From an uncultured Thiodictyon sp. (GTDB taxonomy: Bacteria; Pseudomonadota; Gammaproteobacteria; Chromatiales; Chromatiaceae), in NCBI RefSeq assembly GCF_903946935.1, contig NZ_CAJAXH010000243.1, positions 1 through 38,049 on the forward strand: DNA of 38,049 nucleotides, read 5' to 3'. Every line of letters starts with the position of its first letter. The stretch's first letter is position 1. Below, in pieces: positions 15,731 to 25,052 of the stretch. The position numbers were made by a program, and so were the translations under genes. The notes under the pieces were generated by a model. The model made no database searches and was not told the DNA's origin. It was given only the letters and a program-made list of their open reading frames with translations.

Positions 15731-16573
15731 ATGTGCTTTTGGAAGACCGGGGCAGGTGCCCGTCGCGTGATCGCCCCGGCGTTGATGGCCGCGCTGCTGA
15801 CCGGTTGTGCCTCCGCGCCCAACCGGTTGACTGACCCGCGTGACCCGCTCGAGCCGGTTAATCGTGCCGTGTTCCGATTCAACACTGACTTCGACAAGGC
15901 ATTCATGGTGCCCTTGGCCAAGGGTTACAAGGCGATCACCCCGGAGCCGGTCAACCGCGGCGTCACCAACTTTTTCGCCAACATCGACGACGTCACCTCG
16001 TTCGTCAACAACGTCTTGCAGTTCAAGTTGAACCGTGCCGGCAGCGATGTCGGGCGCATCCTGCTCAACAGCACCGTCGGTATCCTGGGCTTCATGGACG
16101 TGGCCACCAATGTCGGCCTGCCGAGCTACAAAGAGGACTTCGGCCAGACCCTGGGCTATTGGGGGCTCCCGCCCGGCGCCTATGTCATGCTGCCGATCTT
16201 CGGTCCCAGCGATCTGCGCGACACCGTCGGCTTTGCCGGCGACCTCGTCACCGATCCGTTCTTCAGCATCAAGACGGGTCAGATCTATTGGGGTTTCGCG
16301 GGCTTACGGATGGTGGACTTCCGCGCTGACCGGCTGGGGGCAGGCGAGATCCTGGAGGATGCCGCGCTGGACCCCTATGTCTTCCTGCGCGATGCCTATC
16401 TGCAGCGCCGCCGCAACCTGGTCTATGACGGCAACCCCCCCGAGTCCCAGGACCAGGCGGACATCTGGAACGACGTGGACTTCAAGGGCGGGTCCAAGCC
16501 CGACTCCGGCAAACCGGCGGGCGCCAAGCCGGCGCCGGCCAAGTCGGGAGACAATTCATTGGGGTCTCACTGA
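15731..16573 (+). CDS. mlaA: MlaA (VacJ) outer-membrane lipoprotein
   Basis: 280 residues. MlaA sits in the outer membrane with porins and removes misplaced phospholipids for the Mla retrograde pathway. The lipobox LLTGC places the lipidated Cys at residue 26. DPLEPVNRAVFRFN, the GRILLNSTVGILGFMDVA segment, KEDFGQTLGYWG and PIFGPSDLRD are family signatures. A Lys/Pro/Ala-rich tail of about 40 residues follows. The ATG at 15731 is preferred over the adjacent GTG at 15728, with GGGGGA 8 nt upstream. The rest of the mla genes are not here. The 3' end overlaps that of pyrC by 7 bp. Confidence 0.94.
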   Translation: MCFWKTGAGARRVIAPALMAALLTGCASAPNRLTDPRDPLEPVNRAVFRFNTDFDKAFMVPLAKGYKAITPEPVNRGVTNFFANIDDVTSFVNNVLQFKLNRAGSDVGRILLNSTVGILGFMDVATNVGLPSYKEDFGQTLGYWGLPPGAYVMLPIFGPSDLRDTVGFAGDLVTDPFFSIKTGQIYWGFAGLRMVDFRADRLGAGEILEDAALDPYVFLRDAYLQRRRNLVYDGNPPESQDQADIWNDVDFKGGSKPDSGKPAGAKPAPAKSGDNSLGSH

Positions 16574-17619
16574 GCCGCGGCTAGCAGGCGCCAGTCGAGG
16601 CGCGTTCCGGCCCCCATGGGGATTACACGGGTCGGCCCGAGGGGGTAGTCTGGCGGTATCTCCCAGGGCTCCCGGCGCAGCGTCACCCGGGCGGTATTGC
16701 GCGGCAGGCCGTAGAAGTCCGCCCCGAAGTGACTCGCGAACCCCTCCAGCCGATCCAGAGCATCGGCCTGCGCGAAGGCCTGGGCATAGAACTCCAGCGC
16801 CGCATGCGCGCTGAAGGCCCCGGCACAGCCGCAGCCGCACTCCTTGCCCTCCACGGGGTGCGGTGCGCTGTCGGTGCCCAGGAAGAAGCGCGGATGGCCG
16901 CTGACGGCCGCCTCCACCAGGGCCAGGCGGTGGCGCTCGCGCTTGAGTACCGGCAGGCAGTACAGGTGCGGTCGGATGCCCCCGACCAGCATGGCGTTGC
17001 GGTTATACAGCAGATGATGTGGCGTGATGGTCGCGGCCAGGGTGGCTGGACCGCCGCGCACGAACGCTACCGCCGCCGTCGTGGTCACGTGCTCGAACAC
17101 CACCCGCAGACCGGGAAAGCGCTCCACCAGCGGCGCCAGGCGCTCGTCGATGAAGCGGTCCTCGCGGTCGAAGATATCCACGTCGGGGTCCGTGACCTCG
17201 CCATGCACCAGCAGCGCTAGGCCCTGCTCGCCCATGGCAGCGAAGACCGGCCCCAGGCGTTCCAGGTCGGTTACCCCGTCCTGCGAGTTGGTGGTGGCCC
17301 CGGCCGGATAGAGCTTGCAGGCCGCCACCGCACCGCTCGTGCGCGCCGTGGCGATCTCCGCTGCCGTCGTCTGGTCGGTGAGATACAGTGTCATCAGCGG
17401 CTCGAATCCGTGCCCGGCGGGTAGTGCAGCGCGCAGTCGCTCGCGGTAGGCCAGGGCGGCCACGGTGGTGGTGACCGGGGGGCGCAAATTCGGCATGATG
17501 ATGGCGCGGGCAAATTGCCGGGCGCTGTGCCCGATCACGCTCGCCATGGCGGCCCCGTCGCGCAGGTGCAGGTGCCAGTCGTCGGGCTGGGCGATGGTCA
17601 GTTCGTCGGGCAGGGACAC
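16567..17619 (-). CDS. pyrC: Dihydroorotase
   Basis: 350 residues, the short bacterial class II form. Cyclises carbamoyl aspartate to dihydroorotate in pyrimidine synthesis. Metal ligands are readable: DDWHLHLRDG (His16, His18), carboxylated Lys102 in ACKLYPAGATTNS, His139 in LVHGE, His177 in FEHVTT and Asp250 in GTDSAPH. The gene is convergent with mlaA and divergent from pckG; the 203-bp gap 17620-17822 should contain both promoters, though I could not pick boxes with confidence. Confidence 0.97.
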   Translation of the reverse strand: MSLPDELTIAQPDDWHLHLRDGAAMASVIGHSARQFARAIIMPNLRPPVTTTVAALAYRERLRAALPAGHGFEPLMTLYLTDQTTAAEIATARTSGAVAACKLYPAGATTNSQDGVTDLERLGPVFAAMGEQGLALLVHGEVTDPDVDIFDREDRFIDERLAPLVERFPGLRVVFEHVTTTAAVAFVRGGPATLAATITPHHLLYNRNAMLVGGIRPHLYCLPVLKRERHRLALVEAAVSGHPRFFLGTDSAPHPVEGKECGCGCAGAFSAHAALEFYAQAFAQADALDRLEGFASHFGADFYGLPRNTARVTLRREPWEIPPDYPLGPTRVIPMGAGTRLDWRLLAAAQ

Positions 17620-17822
17620 GGGTCTGGCACTCCGATAGATGGTGTAGTGAACGGGCGTTTTCCGCCGCCGCCCGCGACTGGCCGCGCGGCGAGGCGCCCG
17701 AATGGCTTAAACTCGCGCCCGGATCGGGTGCCGGGGTGCGTAACGGTCGGCGACCGAGCCCACCCCAGCGCGTCCGCGGCCCCGACCCGCTCTATTCTAA
17801 GCCCTAGCGAGGATTCTCCCGC

Positions 17823-19688
17823 ATGACCAAGACCCACGATGGCGCCACGCGCACCACCCACCGCCGACTCCTCAACTGGGTCGATGAGATGGCCCAACTG
17901 TGCGAACCCGATCGCATCTACTGGTGCGACGGCTCGCAGCAGGAGTACGACCGGCTTTGCGAGGAGATGGTCGCGAGCGGCACCTATATCCGGCTCGACC
18001 CCGTCAAGCGTCCCAACAGCTTCCTGGCGCGCTCCCATCCGAGCGACGTGGCGCGGGTGGAAGAGCGGACCTTTATCTGCTCCAAGCGGCAGGAGGATGC
18101 CGGTCCGACCAACAACTGGAAGGCCCCACGCGAGATGAAGGCGATTCTCACCCGCCAGTTCCGGGGTTCGATGCATGGGCGCACCCTCTATGTGATCCCC
18201 TTCAGCATGGGGCCGATCGGCTCGCCCATCGCCCACATCGGGATGCAGATCACCGACTCAGCCTATGTGGTCACCAACCAGCGGATCATGACCCGTATGG
18301 GACAGGACGTGCTCGATGCGCTGGGTGCGGACGGCGAATTCATCCCCTGTCTGCACTCGGTGGGGGCGCCCCTGGCGGCCGGCGAGGCGGACGTGCCCTG
18401 GCCCTGCGCCCCGCGGATCGAGGACAAATATATCGCCCACTTCCCGGACACCCGGGAAATCTGGTCTTACGGCAGCGGTTATGGCGGCAATGCACTGCTT
18501 GGCAAGAAGTGCCTGGCCCTGCGCATCGCCTCGGTGATGGCCCGCGACGAGGGCTGGCTCGCCGAGCACATGTTGATCCTCGGGGTCGAGTCCCCCGAGG
18601 GCAAGAAGCAGTATGTGACGGCCGCCTTCCCCAGCGCCTGCGGCAAGACCAACTTCGCCATGCTGATCCCGCCCGCCGGGTTCGAGGGCTGGAAGGTCAC
18701 CACCGTGGGCGACGACATCGCCTGGATCAAGCCCAATCCGAAGGATGGCCGGTTCTATGCCATCAACCCGGAGGCCGGTTTCTTCGGCGTCGCCCCGGGG
18801 ACCAACCCCGAATCCAACCCCAATGCGATCGCGACCCTGTATGCCAATTGCATCTTCACCAACTGCGCACTCACCGACGACGGCGACATCTGGTGGGAGG
18901 GTCTGACGCAGGAGACGCCAGAGCACCTGATCGACTGGAAGGGGCAGGATTGGACCCCAGGCTGCGGTGTCCCGGCCGCCCACCCCAATGCCCGCTTCAC
19001 CGCCCCGGCCTCCCAGTGCCCCTGCATCGACCCCGAGTGGGAGAACCCGCAGGGGGTGCCGGTGAGTGCCTTCCTGTTCGGCGGGCGGGTCAGCACGCAC
19101 TTCCCGCTGGCCTTCCAGAGCTACAACTGGGAGCACGGTGTCTACATGGCCGCCACCATGGGCTCGGAGGCCACCGCCGCCGCCATCGGTCAGTCCGGCA
19201 TGCGGCGCGACCCCATGGCCATGCTGCCCTTCTGCGGCTACAACATGGCCGACTACTGGCGTCACTGGCTGCGCATCGGCCGCCACATGGTCGCCACCCC
19301 GCCGCGCATCTTCCGCGTCAACTGGTTCCGCAAGGACGAGCACGGGCGCTTCATGTGGCCTGGCTACGGCGAGAACATGCGGGTGCTCAAATGGGTCGTC
19401 GACCGCTGTAATCACCGCGGTTCGGCCATCGAAAGCCCGTTGGGTTGGGTGCCGGACTATGCCGCCCTGGACTGGACCGGGCTGGACTTCCCCAAGGACG
19501 TCTATGCCGCCATCAACAACATCAACACCGAGGTCGCCCGGCACGAGACCAACGAACAGGAGGAGTTGTTCACCCGCTTCGGCGATCACCTGCCGCGCGA
19601 GATGGAGAGCGAGCGCAACTTGCAGCTGTCGCGCCTCTATCACTCCCCGGCGCTCTGGGACCTGTCGGCTGCGGCCGAGTTGAGCTAA
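17823..19688 (+). CDS. pckG: Phosphoenolpyruvate carboxykinase (GTP)
   Basis: 621 residues. Interconverts oxaloacetate and PEP with GTP/GDP. The kinase loop [12 protein letters not shown] (269-280) with its reactive Cys273, [14 protein letters not shown] (118-131), [11 protein letters not shown] and the [18 protein letters not shown] region all mark the GTP-dependent class rather than the ATP-dependent class more common in enteric bacteria. GAGGA lies about 10 nt before the ATG. It stands alone between pyrC and tatD. It could serve gluconeogenesis or, together with the TRAP carrier, growth on organic acids; that link is inference. Confidence 0.97.
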   Translation: MTKTHDGATRTTHRRLLNWVDEMAQLCEPDRIYWCDGSQQEYDRLCEEMVASGTYIRLDPVKRPNSFLARSHPSDVARVEERTFICSKRQEDAGPTNNWKAPREMKAILTRQFRGSMHGRTLYVIPFSMGPIGSPIAHIGMQITDSAYVVTNQRIMTRMGQDVLDALGADGEFIPCLHSVGAPLAAGEADVPWPCAPRIEDKYIAHFPDTREIWSYGSGYGGNALLGKKCLALRIASVMARDEGWLAEHMLILGVESPEGKKQYVTAAFPSACGKTNFAMLIPPAGFEGWKVTTVGDDIAWIKPNPKDGRFYAINPEAGFFGVAPGTNPESNPNAIATLYANCIFTNCALTDDGDIWWEGLTQETPEHLIDWKGQDWTPGCGVPAAHPNARFTAPASQCPCIDPEWENPQGVPVSAFLFGGRVSTHFPLAFQSYNWEHGVYMAATMGSEATAAAIGQSGMRRDPMAMLPFCGYNMADYWRHWLRIGRHMVATPPRIFRVNWFRKDEHGRFMWPGYGENMRVLKWVVDRCNHRGSAIESPLGWVPDYAALDWTGLDFPKDVYAAINNINTEVARHETNEQEELFTRFGDHLPREMESERNLQLSRLYHSPALWDLSAAAELS

Positions 19689-19698
19689 CAGCACGCGA

Positions 19699-19737
19699 CC
19701 TGGGGGCCGCTCCTACGCCGTAGGAGCGGCCCCCAGG
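19699..19737. terminator. Perfect 18-bp hairpin after pckG, REP-like
   Basis: CCTGGGGGCCGCTCCTAC and its exact complement surround a 3-base loop (GCC). The sequence belongs to the GTAGGAGCGGCC..CCGCGA type of repeat seen in many gammaproteobacteria. It lies between convergent pckG and tatD, 10 bp after the pckG stop, so it can serve as a terminator for both even without a T run. Confidence 0.7.
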
Positions 19738-19845
19738 CCGCGACGGGTTGTGGGTGGTTCGGTATTTATGCGGACCGCCTGTGCCGTCCCCCAGTCGGGG
19801 GTATTTCTGATCGTTTCGATAGGTTATGACTGGCCGGGGCGCGCC

Positions 19846-19869
19846 GCGGTCGCAGGCTGCTCCTATGGC
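19846..19869. repeat. Second, degenerate REP-like half
   Basis: GCGGTCGCAGGCTGCTCCTA resembles one arm of the 19699-19737 hairpin (GCGACCTGGGGGCCGCTCCTA). It covers the tatD stop codon (CTA at 19863-19865 on this strand), so the end of the tatD reading frame appears to be supplied by the repeat. Confidence 0.4.
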
Positions 19870-20639
19870 GTCGACCCGAACAAGCGGACATAGTTCGCGC
19901 TGGTGACTTGTGCCAGTTCCTCCATCGGTAGTCCGCGCACCTCGGCGAGGCAGGCCGCGACCTGGGAGACGAAACGCGGTTCGTTGGGTTTGCCCCGGTG
20001 GGGGACGGGGGCGAGATAGGGCGAGTCGGTCTCGATCAGCAACCGGTCCAGGGGCACCCGGCGGGCGACCTCGCGCAGCGCCGCGGCGGTCTTGAAGGTG
20101 ACGATCCCGGAGAAGGAGACATAGAAACCCAGGTCCAGGCCCTGGCGGGCCGTTTCCCAATCCTCGGTGAAGCAGTGCAGCACCCCGCCCACGGCGTCCG
20201 CCCCCTCCTCACGCAGGATGCGGATGCTGTCCTCCCGGGCGTTGCGGGTGTGGATGATCAGCGGCTTGGTACAGACGCGCGCGGCGGCGATGTGGGTACG
20301 GAAGCGCTCGCGCTGCCACTCCAGGTCCCCCTCGCCACGGAAATAATCGAGCCCGGTCTCGCCGATGGCGACGTTGCGCGGGTCGGCCGCCAGCGCGACC
20401 AGGTCTTCGGCGGTGGGCTCGGTGCCGGCCGTCTCATTGGGGTGTACACCCACCGATACCGCAATCTGCGGGTAGGGGTCGATCAGTGCGCGCAGGGCGC
20501 CGTAGTGGGGCAGATCGATGCAGACGCACAGCAACTGGGATACCCCGGCCGCGCTGGTCGCCGCCATCAGCCGGGCGAAGTCGCCCTCATAGGGGGTCAG
20601 GTCGACCCGATCGAGGTGACAGTGGGAATCAGTGAACAT
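19863..20639 (-). CDS. tatD: TatD-family metal-dependent hydrolase (YcfH-like)
   Basis: 258 residues of the amidohydrolase TIM-barrel family. Metal-site motifs: DSHCHL at the N-terminus, IGETGLDYF, LIIHTR, GGVLHCF and LLIETDSPYLAP. TatD-type enzymes act as DNA or D-aminoacyl-tRNA hydrolases; the position after holB-pilZ matches ycfH rather than the tat operon member. The start lies 6 nt after the pilZ stop. The C-terminal residues come from a REP-like sequence. Confidence 0.92.
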   Translation of the reverse strand: MFTDSHCHLDRVDLTPYEGDFARLMAATSAAGVSQLLCVCIDLPHYGALRALIDPYPQIAVSVGVHPNETAGTEPTAEDLVALAADPRNVAIGETGLDYFRGEGDLEWQRERFRTHIAAARVCTKPLIIHTRNAREDSIRILREEGADAVGGVLHCFTEDWETARQGLDLGFYVSFSGIVTFKTAAALREVARRVPLDRLLIETDSPYLAPVPHRGKPNEPRFVSQVAACLAEVRGLPMEELAQVTSANYVRLFGSTP

Positions 20640-20645
20640 GGTGTC

Positions 20646-21023
20646 CTACATGGTATGCGTCGGCCGCTCGGAGGTGAGCAGGCCGACGAGATATTCCTCG
20701 ATCTTGCGTTTGGCCACGCCCTTGTCCTGCTCGCTGAACTGAACGCCGACCCCCACGGCCCGGTTGCCTTCGGCCCCGGGCGGGGTGACCCAGATCACCT
20801 TGCCGGCGACCGGGATGCGGTCGGGCTCATCCATCAATTGGAGCAGCAGGAAGATCTCGTCCCCCAGTTGGTAGCGCTTGGTGGTGGGGATGAAGAGCCC
20901 GCCATTGCGGATGAACGGCATGAAGGCGGCATAGAGGGCGGCCTTATCCTTGATGGCGAAGCTCAGGATACGCTGCTGGCCGCCGACGGCGCCGCCCAAT
21001 GGTCCCGCTAGGGGTGAATTCAC
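20646..21023 (-). CDS. pilZ: PilZ-domain protein (type IV pilus biogenesis type)
   Basis: 125 residues. The GTG at 21023 is chosen because AAGGAG sits 8 nt upstream; the longer frame to 21101 would run into holB. The core shows LSFAIKDKAALYAAFMPFIR, GGLFIPT, YQLGDEIFLLLQLMDEP, VAGKVIWVTP and VGVGVQF. This is the Pseudomonas PilZ form, encoded next to holB and lacking the N-terminal RxxxR c-di-GMP motif; I see no such motif here. It probably acts in type IV pilus assembly rather than as a c-di-GMP receptor. Confidence 0.9.
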   Translation of the reverse strand: MNSPLAGPLGGAVGGQQRILSFAIKDKAALYAAFMPFIRNGGLFIPTTKRYQLGDEIFLLLQLMDEPDRIPVAGKVIWVTPPGAEGNRAVGVGVQFSEQDKGVAKRKIEEYLVGLLTSERPTHTM

Positions 21024-21076
21024 GATGCGCGCTCCTTTGTGTGGTCTGTGATCGGCCGCCGGGGCGCCCGTGGCGC

Positions 21077-22078
21077 TCAATGTTTGGCGATCCGGGCCCA
21101 TTCGATCAGCAGTGACTCCATCTGCATCAGCGGATTGACGGTGCTCTCCACCAGTCCCCTGGCCTCGAAGACCCGTCGCAGCAAGCGATGGGCGGCGCCA
21201 GGGTCAAGGTGCCGGGCCAGCGCGCCCAGCGGTGCGGCGAGCCCCGGATCGGCCAGTCGCGGCGGTGTGGGCGAGACCGCCAGACGTAGCAGGTCACAGA
21301 GAGTGCTTGCCAGGCAGTCCAATGATAGCCGGGTCCCGATCGCGTTCCAAGCCGCGGCCGCGGCCACCGGGTCGAGTTCGCCCTGGCCGATGCCGATGAG
21401 GCCGCGCACCAAGGTCTCGCGGTTATCCAGGGTCGGCTGGTCGAACTCAGCGCAGGCGCGCAGCGGGGCACCATAGGCCAGACGCAGGCGCAGGGGTGCC
21501 GCGGCGCCGAGCCGCGGGGTGAGCCAGGCCAGCGCCTGGTCGGCGGGCGGGACGGCCAGTTTGAGCAATTGGCAGCGGCTGCGGATGGTCGCCGGGAGCC
21601 GGCCGGGCTGTTCGGCGATGAGCAGCAGCAGGGTGTTGCCCGCCGGCTCCTCCAGGGTCTTGAGGAGCGCATTGGCGGCGGCGGCGTTCATCCGATCCGC
21701 CGGATCGATCAGCACCAGCTTACGCGTCCCGCGCACCGGGGTGAGGCCTGAGCGTTCGGTGAGTTCGCGGATGGCATCGATGGCGATCTCCCCGGATTTG
21801 GACTCCGGGTCCGGTACCACCTGTCGCGCGTCCGGGTGACTGCCGGCCGCATTGAGTTCACAGTCCGGGCACACGCCGCAGGGCAGTCCCGACGGGCCCG
21901 GGGTGGGGCAGAGCAGGGCACGGGCGAGCAGATCGGCCAACCGGCGCTTGCCCAAGCCGCGGGCGCCGACGATCAGTAGCGCATGGGGCAGCCGATCCGC
22001 CGCCAGCGCCTGCTGCAGCCGCGCCCAGCTCGGTTCCAGCCAGGGGAGCAGTGCGTTATCGACTGGGGCTTGGGTCAT
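21077..22078 (-). CDS. holB: DNA polymerase III subunit delta'
   Basis: 333 residues. Part of the clamp-loader complex. It has the clamp-loader core LPHALLIVGARGLGKRRLADL, a four-cysteine zinc module (LCPTPGPSGLPCGVCPDCEL), IDPADRMNAAAANALLKTLEEP and TIRSRC with the SRC arginine finger. The Arg residues replacing the usual Thr after the P-loop Lys fit delta', which does not hydrolyse ATP. Its likely ribosome-binding site (AGGATGA) lies inside repeat copy B. Confidence 0.95.
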   Translation of the reverse strand: MTQAPVDNALLPWLEPSWARLQQALAADRLPHALLIVGARGLGKRRLADLLARALLCPTPGPSGLPCGVCPDCELNAAGSHPDARQVVPDPESKSGEIAIDAIRELTERSGLTPVRGTRKLVLIDPADRMNAAAANALLKTLEEPAGNTLLLLIAEQPGRLPATIRSRCQLLKLAVPPADQALAWLTPRLGAAAPLRLRLAYGAPLRACAEFDQPTLDNRETLVRGLIGIGQGELDPVAAAAAWNAIGTRLSLDCLASTLCDLLRLAVSPTPPRLADPGLAAPLGALARHLDPGAAHRLLRRVFEARGLVESTVNPLMQMESLLIEWARIAKH

Positions 22079-22080
22079 GC

Positions 22081-22262
22081 AGACTGATCATCCTGGAAAG
22101 AGGAGTTGTCTCACGCCAAGGCGCCAAGTTCGCCAAGGTTCTCCGGTCACTGATCGGCGATGGGTGATGAACCCTGCTGGTGATCCGGATGCTGGATTTT
22201 CCCTCTTGTATTTCTTGGCGAGCTTGGCGCCTTGGCGTGAGCCATTGGTCGGTGCATTTATT
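22081..22262. repeat. TCACGCCAAGG palindromic repeat, copy B
   Basis: Core 22111-22240 (130 bp). The left arm carries GTT in place of GCT (CCAAGTTCGCCAAG). The conserved TGCACCGA flank is on the right (reverse strand), so this copy is inverted relative to A and C. It fills essentially the whole 185-bp spacer between tmk and holB in an otherwise tightly packed operon. Confidence 0.88.
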
Positions 22263-22263
22263 A

Positions 22264-22932
<669 letters not shown>

Positions 22933-23008
22933 TTACTCAATTGTTCGTTCCAGGGCCGCGAAGCGCAATCCTAATACCACTCTGGCGGTCGAACCGGCGG
23001 CGGGAAAT

Positions 23009-23112
23009 TGGACAGGATTAACAGAATTACGCAAGATTAACAGGATTATTGGCTGCGAGGCGGCTCCACAGAGCATCCTGTAAATCCTGAGAAATCTTGT
23101 TAATCCTGTCCA
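23009..23112. repeat. Dispersed inverted repeat, GGACAGGATTAACA type
   Basis: TGGACAGGATTAACA (23009-23023) and TGTTAATCCTGTCCA (23098-23112) are perfect 15-bp inverted ends of a 104-bp element. Internal partial copies occur (AAGATTAACAGGATTA, AAATCCTGAGAAATC). It has lower GC than the genes around it. This type of repeat is scattered in many bacterial genomes. It occupies the 237-bp gap between mltG and tmk. Confidence 0.8.
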
Positions 23113-23157
23113 TTTATAATCAGACCGCTCGAACCGCGTGACCGGCTCTGGTGGCTG

Positions 23158-24162
23158 CTATTCGTGAGACCGCCGGAGTTGATACTCGCTCACTGCCCGA
23201 TTGTGCTGTTCCAGGGTGGCGGAGAAGACATGCCCGCCGTCGCCCCGGGCGACGAAATACAGGCTATCGCCCGCCGCCGGGTGCAGGGCGGCGTGGATCG
23301 CCGCCTGCCCGGGCAGGGCAATCGGGGTCGGCGGCAGTCCGGCGATGACATAGGTGTTGTAGGGGGTTGCCTCGCGCAGGTCCGCGCGGCGCAGGTTCCC
23401 GTCGAAACGCGTACCCATCCCGTAGATCACTGTCGGGTCGGTCTGGAGCCGCATCCCGGCGTTCAGCCGTCGCACGAAGACCCCGCCGATCTCGGCTCGC
23501 TCGGCGGCCAGACCGGTCTCCTTCTCGATGATTGAGGCGAGGATCAGGGCCTCATCGGGGGTCTTGAGCGGCAGCCCCGGGGCCCGCCCGGCCCATTCGC
23601 CGGCGAGTACCTGGTCCATGCGGCTGGCGGCGCGCCGCAGCACATCCAACCCGGTGGTGCGTCGTGGGAAACTGTAGGTGTCCGGAAAGAACCGCCCTTC
23701 CGGGTGCGTTCCGGGGCGACCCAGGGCGGCCATCAATGACTCGTCGGACCGATCGGCGAGGTCGTTACCGAAATGGCCGTCGGCGAGGATCGCCGCCACC
23801 GCCTGACGGAAGGTCCAGCCCTCCACCAAGGTGATGGGGTACTGGATCACCCGCCCGGACACCAGCCGATCAATCACGGCGCCCGGGGTCATGCCTTGGG
23901 TCAGTTCGAATTCTCCGGCCTTGAAGCGGGCGCCGTCGCCGCGTCGATGGGCGAGCAGAAGGAAATAATAGGGGTGGCGGATGAGCCCGTGGGCGGTCAG
24001 TGCGTCCGCGATCTGGCGCGCGCCGCTGCCCCGCGGGACCTCGAACACCAGGGTCGGCTCGCCGATGCGCACCGGCGTGGCGATGAAGCGCTGGTAGTCG
24101 AGCCAGACCCCAGTCGCCAGGACGCAGACGCCGAGCGCGAGTGCCGCGAGCACGCGTCCCAT
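23158..24162 (-). CDS. mltG: Endolytic murein transglycosylase MltG (YceG-like)
   Basis: 334 residues. Cleaves nascent glycan strands and is thought to terminate peptidoglycan polymerisation. One N-terminal membrane anchor (VLAALALGVCVLATGVWL), a LysM-like region (FEVPRGSGARQIADALTAHGLI) and the YceG catalytic region with SIIEKETG (Glu213), GGVFVRRLNAGMRLQTDPTVIYG and YNTYVIAGLPPTPI. The ATG at 24162 shares its A with the pabC stop (TGATG). Confidence 0.95.
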   Translation of the reverse strand: MGRVLAALALGVCVLATGVWLDYQRFIATPVRIGEPTLVFEVPRGSGARQIADALTAHGLIRHPYYFLLLAHRRGDGARFKAGEFELTQGMTPGAVIDRLVSGRVIQYPITLVEGWTFRQAVAAILADGHFGNDLADRSDESLMAALGRPGTHPEGRFFPDTYSFPRRTTGLDVLRRAASRMDQVLAGEWAGRAPGLPLKTPDEALILASIIEKETGLAAERAEIGGVFVRRLNAGMRLQTDPTVIYGMGTRFDGNLRRADLREATPYNTYVIAGLPPTPIALPGQAAIHAALHPAAGDSLYFVARGDGGHVFSATLEQHNRAVSEYQLRRSHE

Positions 24163-25031
24163 CACGGCCACTCCGTGGTTCGGGCCGCCGCGGCGACGGC
24201 CTTGAGCAGGCTCCAGGGCAAGCGCCCCAGATCGTAGTCGCGCCCGTCCAGCCGACGGACCGGCCACACCCCGATCAGCGAGTTGGTCACAAACAGGCCG
24301 GGCGCCTCGCGCAATGCACGCGGCGGCAGGTCGCGCTCACGGCAGTCGAGCCCCTGACGGCTGGCGATCTCCAGGGTCAGTGCGCGCACCGTGCCGGCGA
24401 TTCCGGCCAAGTCGAGGACCGGCGTCAGTAGGGCCGTACCGGTCCAGAGAAACAGGTTGGTCATGGTCCCGCCGATCACTTGCCCATCCTCCCGGAGCAT
24501 CAAGCCCTCTGCAATCTCCGGGTCGGTCCACTCGGCGCGCGCCAGCACGCTATCCAAGCGATTGAGATGTTTGATGCCGGCCAGGGTCCGGTTCTGGGAG
24601 GCCCGGGTCAGGCAAAAGCGTAGATTCACACCCGCGGTACACCAGGTGTCTGGCCAGGTAGGCAGCGGATAGAGCAATAGGGCACGGCGCGGTTGGGGGT
24701 CCGCCGCTGGGCGATAGCCACGCCCGCCGGTCCCCCGGGTGATCAGGACCTTGAGTACCCCAGTGTCGATGCCCTGGAGCAGGTCGCGGACCTCGTCCTC
24801 CAGCGGCCCGACCGGCGGTGCCGGGATGCCGAGACGGGTACACCCCAGCGTCAAACGGGCCAGATGCCTGGACCACTGACAGGGCGCCCCGTCCCGGATC
24901 AGGACGGTCTCGAACAGACCGTCACCATAGGCCAAGCCCCGATCCCAGATCGGCACCACGTCCGCCCCGGCCCCGTCGATCAGGACCCGCAGCGGTCCTG
25001 CAGCGTCCGGGGGGGCAGACCTCGGGTCCAT
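24162..25031 (-). CDS. pabC: Aminodeoxychorismate lyase
   Basis: 289 residues, PLP fold type IV. Converts 4-amino-4-deoxychorismate to p-aminobenzoate and pyruvate for folate. DRGLAYGDGLFETVLIRDG and catalytic Lys154 in GIKHLNRLDSVLAR are diagnostic, with GTMTNLFLW and FVTNSLIGVWPV further on. The ATG at 25031 has GGAGG 9 nt upstream and is preferred over the GTG at 25037. It could be a D-amino-acid or branched-chain aminotransferase by fold, but the fabF-pabC-mltG order supports PabC. Confidence 0.93.
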   Translation of the reverse strand: MDPRSAPPDAAGPLRVLIDGAGADVVPIWDRGLAYGDGLFETVLIRDGAPCQWSRHLARLTLGCTRLGIPAPPVGPLEDEVRDLLQGIDTGVLKVLITRGTGGRGYRPAADPQPRRALLLYPLPTWPDTWCTAGVNLRFCLTRASQNRTLAGIKHLNRLDSVLARAEWTDPEIAEGLMLREDGQVIGGTMTNLFLWTGTALLTPVLDLAGIAGTVRALTLEIASRQGLDCRERDLPPRALREAPGLFVTNSLIGVWPVRRLDGRDYDLGRLPWSLLKAVAAAARTTEWP

Positions 25032-25052
25032 CTGCACCCGACCTCCGGCCGC

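Noticed and set aside
18258-19694. 478-codon open frame opposite pckG
   Set aside because: Antisense to a full-length PEP carboxykinase; composition is typical of a shadow frame.
19998-21011. 337-codon plus-strand frame across tatD and pilZ
   Set aside because: It covers two genes with clear motifs on the other strand.
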